A DNA stretch of 18,680 bases from assembly GCA_002407845.1 (NCBI GenBank), contig DHPK01000009.1, forward strand, positions 44,286-62,965, read 5' to 3'. Both the position numbers and the translations under genes were made by a program. Source of the DNA: Leptolinea sp. UBA5366. GTDB lineage: Bacteria; Chloroflexota; Anaerolineae; Anaerolineales; Anaerolineaceae. The notes beneath the pieces are model-generated. The model saw only the letters and a list, made by a program, of their open reading frames with translations. It made no database searches and had not been told where the DNA came from. Shown in pieces: positions 16,014 to 18,680 of the stretch. Within the stretch, counting starts at the first letter, position 1; the number at the start of each line of letters is the position of its first letter.

Positions 16014-16334
16014 TCAGCTCTTTTCTAAGCGATCCAAGTCCCAGACGAACGTCACAGACCCGCCCAGCATGAAATCACTGGAAGGAGTCAGCGTCTCTCC
16101 CTCTTCTGAATGAGAGACGTTGAGAGCCTGTGAACGGGAAGTGCAGTTCGCTTTCACGATTTTCAGCACATCATCGACAGATTCATCTTCAACCGCGACA
16201 AAAATCGAAATCTGACTCTGCCGCAGCATGCCTCCGCGTGTGTCTGAATAAGTTGCCATGTAACCAGCGTTAACCAATGCATTGAGCACGTTTTCAGCCG
16301 ATCGTTTGGCAATCACTGTCATGATCATTTTCAT
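16014..16334 (-). CDS. Cyclic-di-AMP receptor-like (DarA/PstA, PII-like) protein inside the ATPase operon
   Basis: The 106-residue protein follows the DarA/PstA (YaaQ) family over its whole length: MKMIMTVI opening strand, T28 and GG(M)L at 34-37, FVAVED (45-50), VDDVLKIVK (53-61), and a C-terminal GGSVTFVWDLDRLEK strand. The family has a PII-like trimeric ferredoxin fold and binds cyclic-di-AMP. Compared with Bacillus DarA as remembered, T28, G35 and L37 are kept, while R26, F36 and N41 are replaced by Met, Met and Gln, so ligand binding may differ. It lies between atpA (13-base gap) and atpG (nine-base gap), with AAGG at 16347-16344 nine bases before its ATG. Location predicts a role in regulating or assembling the ATPase. 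Alternatives: binder of another nucleotide or a passive insertion. Confidence 0.75.
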   Translation of the reverse strand: MKMIMTVIAKRSAENVLNALVNAGYMATYSDTRGGMLRQSQISIFVAVEDESVDDVLKIVKANCTSRSQALNVSHSEEGETLTPSSDFMLGGSVTFVWDLDRLEKS

Positions 16335-16347
16335 AAATATCAGCCTT

Positions 16348-18030
16348 TTATTCCAGTTCCATTTCTTTTTGTTTCAATTCCCAGGAACTGACGATCTTGT
16401 TCAAAGATTCGTTGAGCAATTTTTTTGATTCGTTGTTCAGCACTTTCTGGTACTTGATAGCATCAATCAGCTGCGGTTCCTGCTTATGGAGATAGGTCAG
16501 GATATCCTTTGAAAACGAAGCGATCTCGGCGATCGGCACCCGATCCATAAAATCATTGGTGATCGCGTAAAACAAAATCACCTGATCAACCATCGCCATC
16601 GGCTTATGGGCGTCTTGATTCAGCAGTGCCTGCAGCCGCAGTCCGCGGTCAATCTGGCGCTGTGTGGTTTCATTCACTTCGGTACCGAACTGAGCAAAAC
16701 GGGCAACTTCCTCAAACTGGGAAAGCTCAAGTTTTAATGCCCCCACAACGGATTTCATGGCAGCTTCCTGAGCCGACCCGCCGACGCGTGAAACGGACTT
16801 TCCGATGTTGATCGCCGGTTTATTTCCCTTGTTGAATAAATCCGCGTCGAGGACAATCTGGCCATCCGTGATGGAAATCAAGTTGGTCGGGACATAGGCG
16901 GAAATATTGCCCTTCTGGGTCGAAACGATGGGCAGGGCTGTAATCGAGTTCCCGCCATGAAAGTAGTTCAGTTTGCAGGCGCGTTCCAGCAAGCGGGAGT
17001 GAAGATAGAAAATGTCCCCTGGGTAGGCTTCCCGTCCTGGCGGTCTGCGCAACAGCAGACTCAATTCACGATAGGAATCAGCGTGTTTGGTCAGGTCATC
17101 ATAGACAATCAGAGAATCCATCTCCTGATCAAGGAAGAATTCGGAGAGCGAAGCGCCGGAATAAGGCGCGATATAACGCAGTGCTGGCGGATCATCCGGA
17201 CTGGCGATGATGACCGTAGTTTGCGGCATCACACCGCCTTTTTCAAGAATTTCGATCGCGGAGAGAACAGAAGTTTTCTTTTGCGAAATGGCAACATAAA
17301 TGCATTTCACGTCCGTGCCGCGCTGACTCAGGATTGTATCAAGTGCCAGCGTAGTCTTCCCAGTCTGCCTGTCTCCCAAAATAAGTTCGCGCTGCCCTCT
17401 GCCGATTGGAATCAGCGCGTCGATCATCTTTGTACCGGTGTAGAGCGGTTCATTGACCGGTGACCGGTCGACGACGCCAGGAGCAAGCCGTTCAATCGGA
17501 CGGAATTCTGACGGCAGGATAGCCCCTTTATCATCGAGCGGTCTGCCTAATGGGTCAATAACACGTCCGAGGAACTGCAGACCGACCGGAATGCGCAGGC
17601 GCTTGCCTGTCGCAATCGCTGTGTCGCCGCCGCGGATCCCCTGATCCGGACCGAGCAGGATCACGTCAACATGTGAACGATCCAAATTCAGCACCATGCC
17701 CTGAACGCCGCTTGGGAAAGTGACCAGCTCTTCAAGCTGAACATCCGGCAGCCCGGACAGGGTCGCGACACCGTTTCCGATATGCATGACCGTTCCGATG
17801 CTTCGGAAAATGATCTGGTGATCGATTCGAGCCGATGTTTCTTGAATCTGGTTCAGCAGAAATTCCGTCTTTGGAATCGGAATTTTATCCTTATGGCGCT
17901 GTTTCAGATCAGCCATCACAGATTGAGTGAATTTCCCGGAGTCAATCCTTAATGGGTTTTCGTCAACCAGTCTCTGCTTCAGATTTTCAGCAGTTGTTTT
18001 TTGGATTTCTTCAATCGTCGCCATTTTCAT
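16348..18030 (-). CDS. atpA: F1Fo ATPase alpha subunit with N-terminal extension, alternate type
   Basis: The 560-residue protein carries all alpha landmarks: Walker A GDRQTGKT (219-226), LIPIGRGQREL (206-216), the LLRRPPGREAYPGD loop (327-339), and SVSRVGG (412-418) with arginine finger R415. Alpha is the regulatory, non-catalytic nucleotide-binding partner of beta in the F1 hexamer. Walker A lies about 50 residues later than in E. coli (169-176), so there is an N-terminal extension of roughly 50 residues, likely helical and near the delta/stator contact. A short segment present in E. coli after LLERA is missing. ATG 18030 and ATG 18024 are both possible; either overlaps the b-delta stop by 14-20 bases. 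An ATG at codon 39 would give normal length but lacks a ribosome site. Confidence 0.95.
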   Translation of the reverse strand: MKMATIEEIQKTTAENLKQRLVDENPLRIDSGKFTQSVMADLKQRHKDKIPIPKTEFLLNQIQETSARIDHQIIFRSIGTVMHIGNGVATLSGLPDVQLEELVTFPSGVQGMVLNLDRSHVDVILLGPDQGIRGGDTAIATGKRLRIPVGLQFLGRVIDPLGRPLDDKGAILPSEFRPIERLAPGVVDRSPVNEPLYTGTKMIDALIPIGRGQRELILGDRQTGKTTLALDTILSQRGTDVKCIYVAISQKKTSVLSAIEILEKGGVMPQTTVIIASPDDPPALRYIAPYSGASLSEFFLDQEMDSLIVYDDLTKHADSYRELSLLLRRPPGREAYPGDIFYLHSRLLERACKLNYFHGGNSITALPIVSTQKGNISAYVPTNLISITDGQIVLDADLFNKGNKPAINIGKSVSRVGGSAQEAAMKSVVGALKLELSQFEEVARFAQFGTEVNETTQRQIDRGLRLQALLNQDAHKPMAMVDQVILFYAITNDFMDRVPIAEIASFSKDILTYLHKQEPQLIDAIKYQKVLNNESKKLLNESLNKIVSSWELKQKEMELE

Positions 18031-18680
18031 CCAAATACAAATCTTCCAAAGATTTTTCCACGTCTGTCTGAATCAGTTTTAATTGACTGTTGACGCTGTT
18101 TTCAATAATCTGATCACCGATCAGCACTTTAATGCCTGCAATCAGACTTTCATCGATCCCAATTTCGAGGCTGACATCATTATCTGCCAATGCGCTGAAC
18201 GTGCGGATCAGATTTCCCTGCTGTTCCATTGTCAGCGGGATCGGTGTCGTCACTTCGACAACTGGAGTTCGGTCTGAGAGCGATTCACGGATGATATTGA
18301 CGCGGTGCATGTCGGTTTTTCCCAGATCCCAAATCTTTGTTGCCAATTCTGAGACGAGGCTGTTGTGAACCTCAACCGGCAGCACTTTTTTGACCGTTTC
18401 GGAAGAGAGCTGCATGATGACATCAACCATCTTGCTTTGCTGCTGCTGCAGATCGACGAGCTGATCTTTTCGGGCTTCTTTCATTGCGTCCTGAAGGATC
18501 TGATCAGCTTCTTCCCGGGTTGCGTCCAGCAAGTCCTGTTGAAGGACACGGTTATGCTCGTAAGTTTCGTCAGCAATCGTCTGCAGTTCCTGGTCGAAGT
18601 TTGCCAGTCTGGATTTAATATTTTTCAGGTCTTTTGCAGCTTCAACCTGATCGTTCTCGATCTGAGTGATTAGTTTCGCC
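18011..18680 (-). CDS. atpF: F1Fo ATPase fused b-delta stator subunit, partial
   Basis: The frame is open from the right window edge to the stop at 18011, showing 222 residues; the N-terminal membrane helix and start lie outside. The first part (AKLITQIENDQVEAAKDL onward) is a long charged coiled coil with repeated Q/E/K/D, as in the b-subunit stalk. The last part (VNIIRESLSDRTPVVEVTTP, then DESLIAGIKVLIGDQIIENSV) matches the C-terminal domain of the delta subunit, where LIGGxxxxIGDxVIDGSV is usual. One chain carrying both b and delta is characteristic of alternate N-type ATPases and some other lineages. A TTG at 18532 is internal and not a start. The stop overlaps the start of atpA, consistent with coupled translation. 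Confidence 0.85.
   Translation of the reverse strand, partial: AKLITQIENDQVEAAKDLKNIKSRLANFDQELQTIADETYEHNRVLQQDLLDATREEADQILQDAMKEARKDQLVDLQQQQSKMVDVIMQLSSETVKKVLPVEVHNSLVSELATKIWDLGKTDMHRVNIIRESLSDRTPVVEVTTPIPLTMEQQGNLIRTFSALADNDVSLEIGIDESLIAGIKVLIGDQIIENSVNSQLKLIQTDVEKSLEDLYLDENGDD

Noticed and set aside
16957..17463. 168-residue rightward open frame opposite atpA
   Set aside because: Antisense shadow of a highly conserved alpha subunit; no ribosome site or family features.
18530..18532. TTG at 18532 as the start of the b-delta gene
   Set aside because: The frame stays open with coiled-coil coding to the window edge, and a start here would remove the membrane helix and most of the stalk.
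1..18680. CRISPR arrays, tRNA/rRNA genes, transposons or phage genes
   Set aside because: Looked for repeated spacer arrays, clover-leaf or rRNA-like segments and transposase or integrase motifs; none seen.

Overview
The window reads as ordinary chromosome of an anaerobic or facultative bacterium with moderate GC coding DNA and AT-rich intergenic gaps. The gene mix (H+-pumping pyrophosphatase, orphan YgfK-type flavo-iron-sulfur protein, eukaryotic-type citrate synthase, an alternate-type F1Fo ATPase, a secreted VWA protein with an LPxTGF tail) fits a Chloroflexota/Anaerolineae-like organism best. That placement is an inference from memory, not a measured result. I see no tRNA, rRNA, CRISPR array, transposase or phage gene.

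Left part, positions 1-8546. The window opens with the 5' end of a leftward gene resembling a divergent FAD-dependent thymidylate synthase. An AT-rich gap separates it from a rightward gene for a secreted von Willebrand factor A protein. A membrane pyrophosphatase (hppA, K+-independent H+-pump signature) follows as a single transcription unit ending in a clear intrinsic terminator. Directly after that terminator, two overlapping genes encode a heterodimeric ABC exporter in which one half carries the degenerate ATP site.

Middle part, 8547-15107. A 995-residue YgfK-family protein (flavin barrel, Fe-S bridge, FAD/NAD(P)H module, two ferredoxin clusters) stands alone between its own leader and a strong terminator. 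An IclR-family regulator follows, with a well-formed promoter and a perfect 15-bp palindrome just upstream of its start. It is close-spaced with a eukaryotic-type citrate synthase, itself preceded by another 15-bp palindrome, and a small FUSC-type membrane protein. These three look like one regulated unit.

Right part, 15108-18680, leftward strand. This is the distal end of an F1Fo ATPase operon: a fused b-delta subunit (cut by the window edge), alpha, a small protein of the cyclic-di-AMP receptor (DarA/PstA-like) family, and gamma as the last gene. The b-delta fusion and a terminal gamma with no beta after it match the alternate 'N-type' ATPase layout (DCQRBEFAG), a group proposed to be mainly Na+-translocating. 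The signalling-type gene tucked between alpha and gamma is the most unusual thing here and suggests nucleotide second-messenger control of a rotary ATPase.
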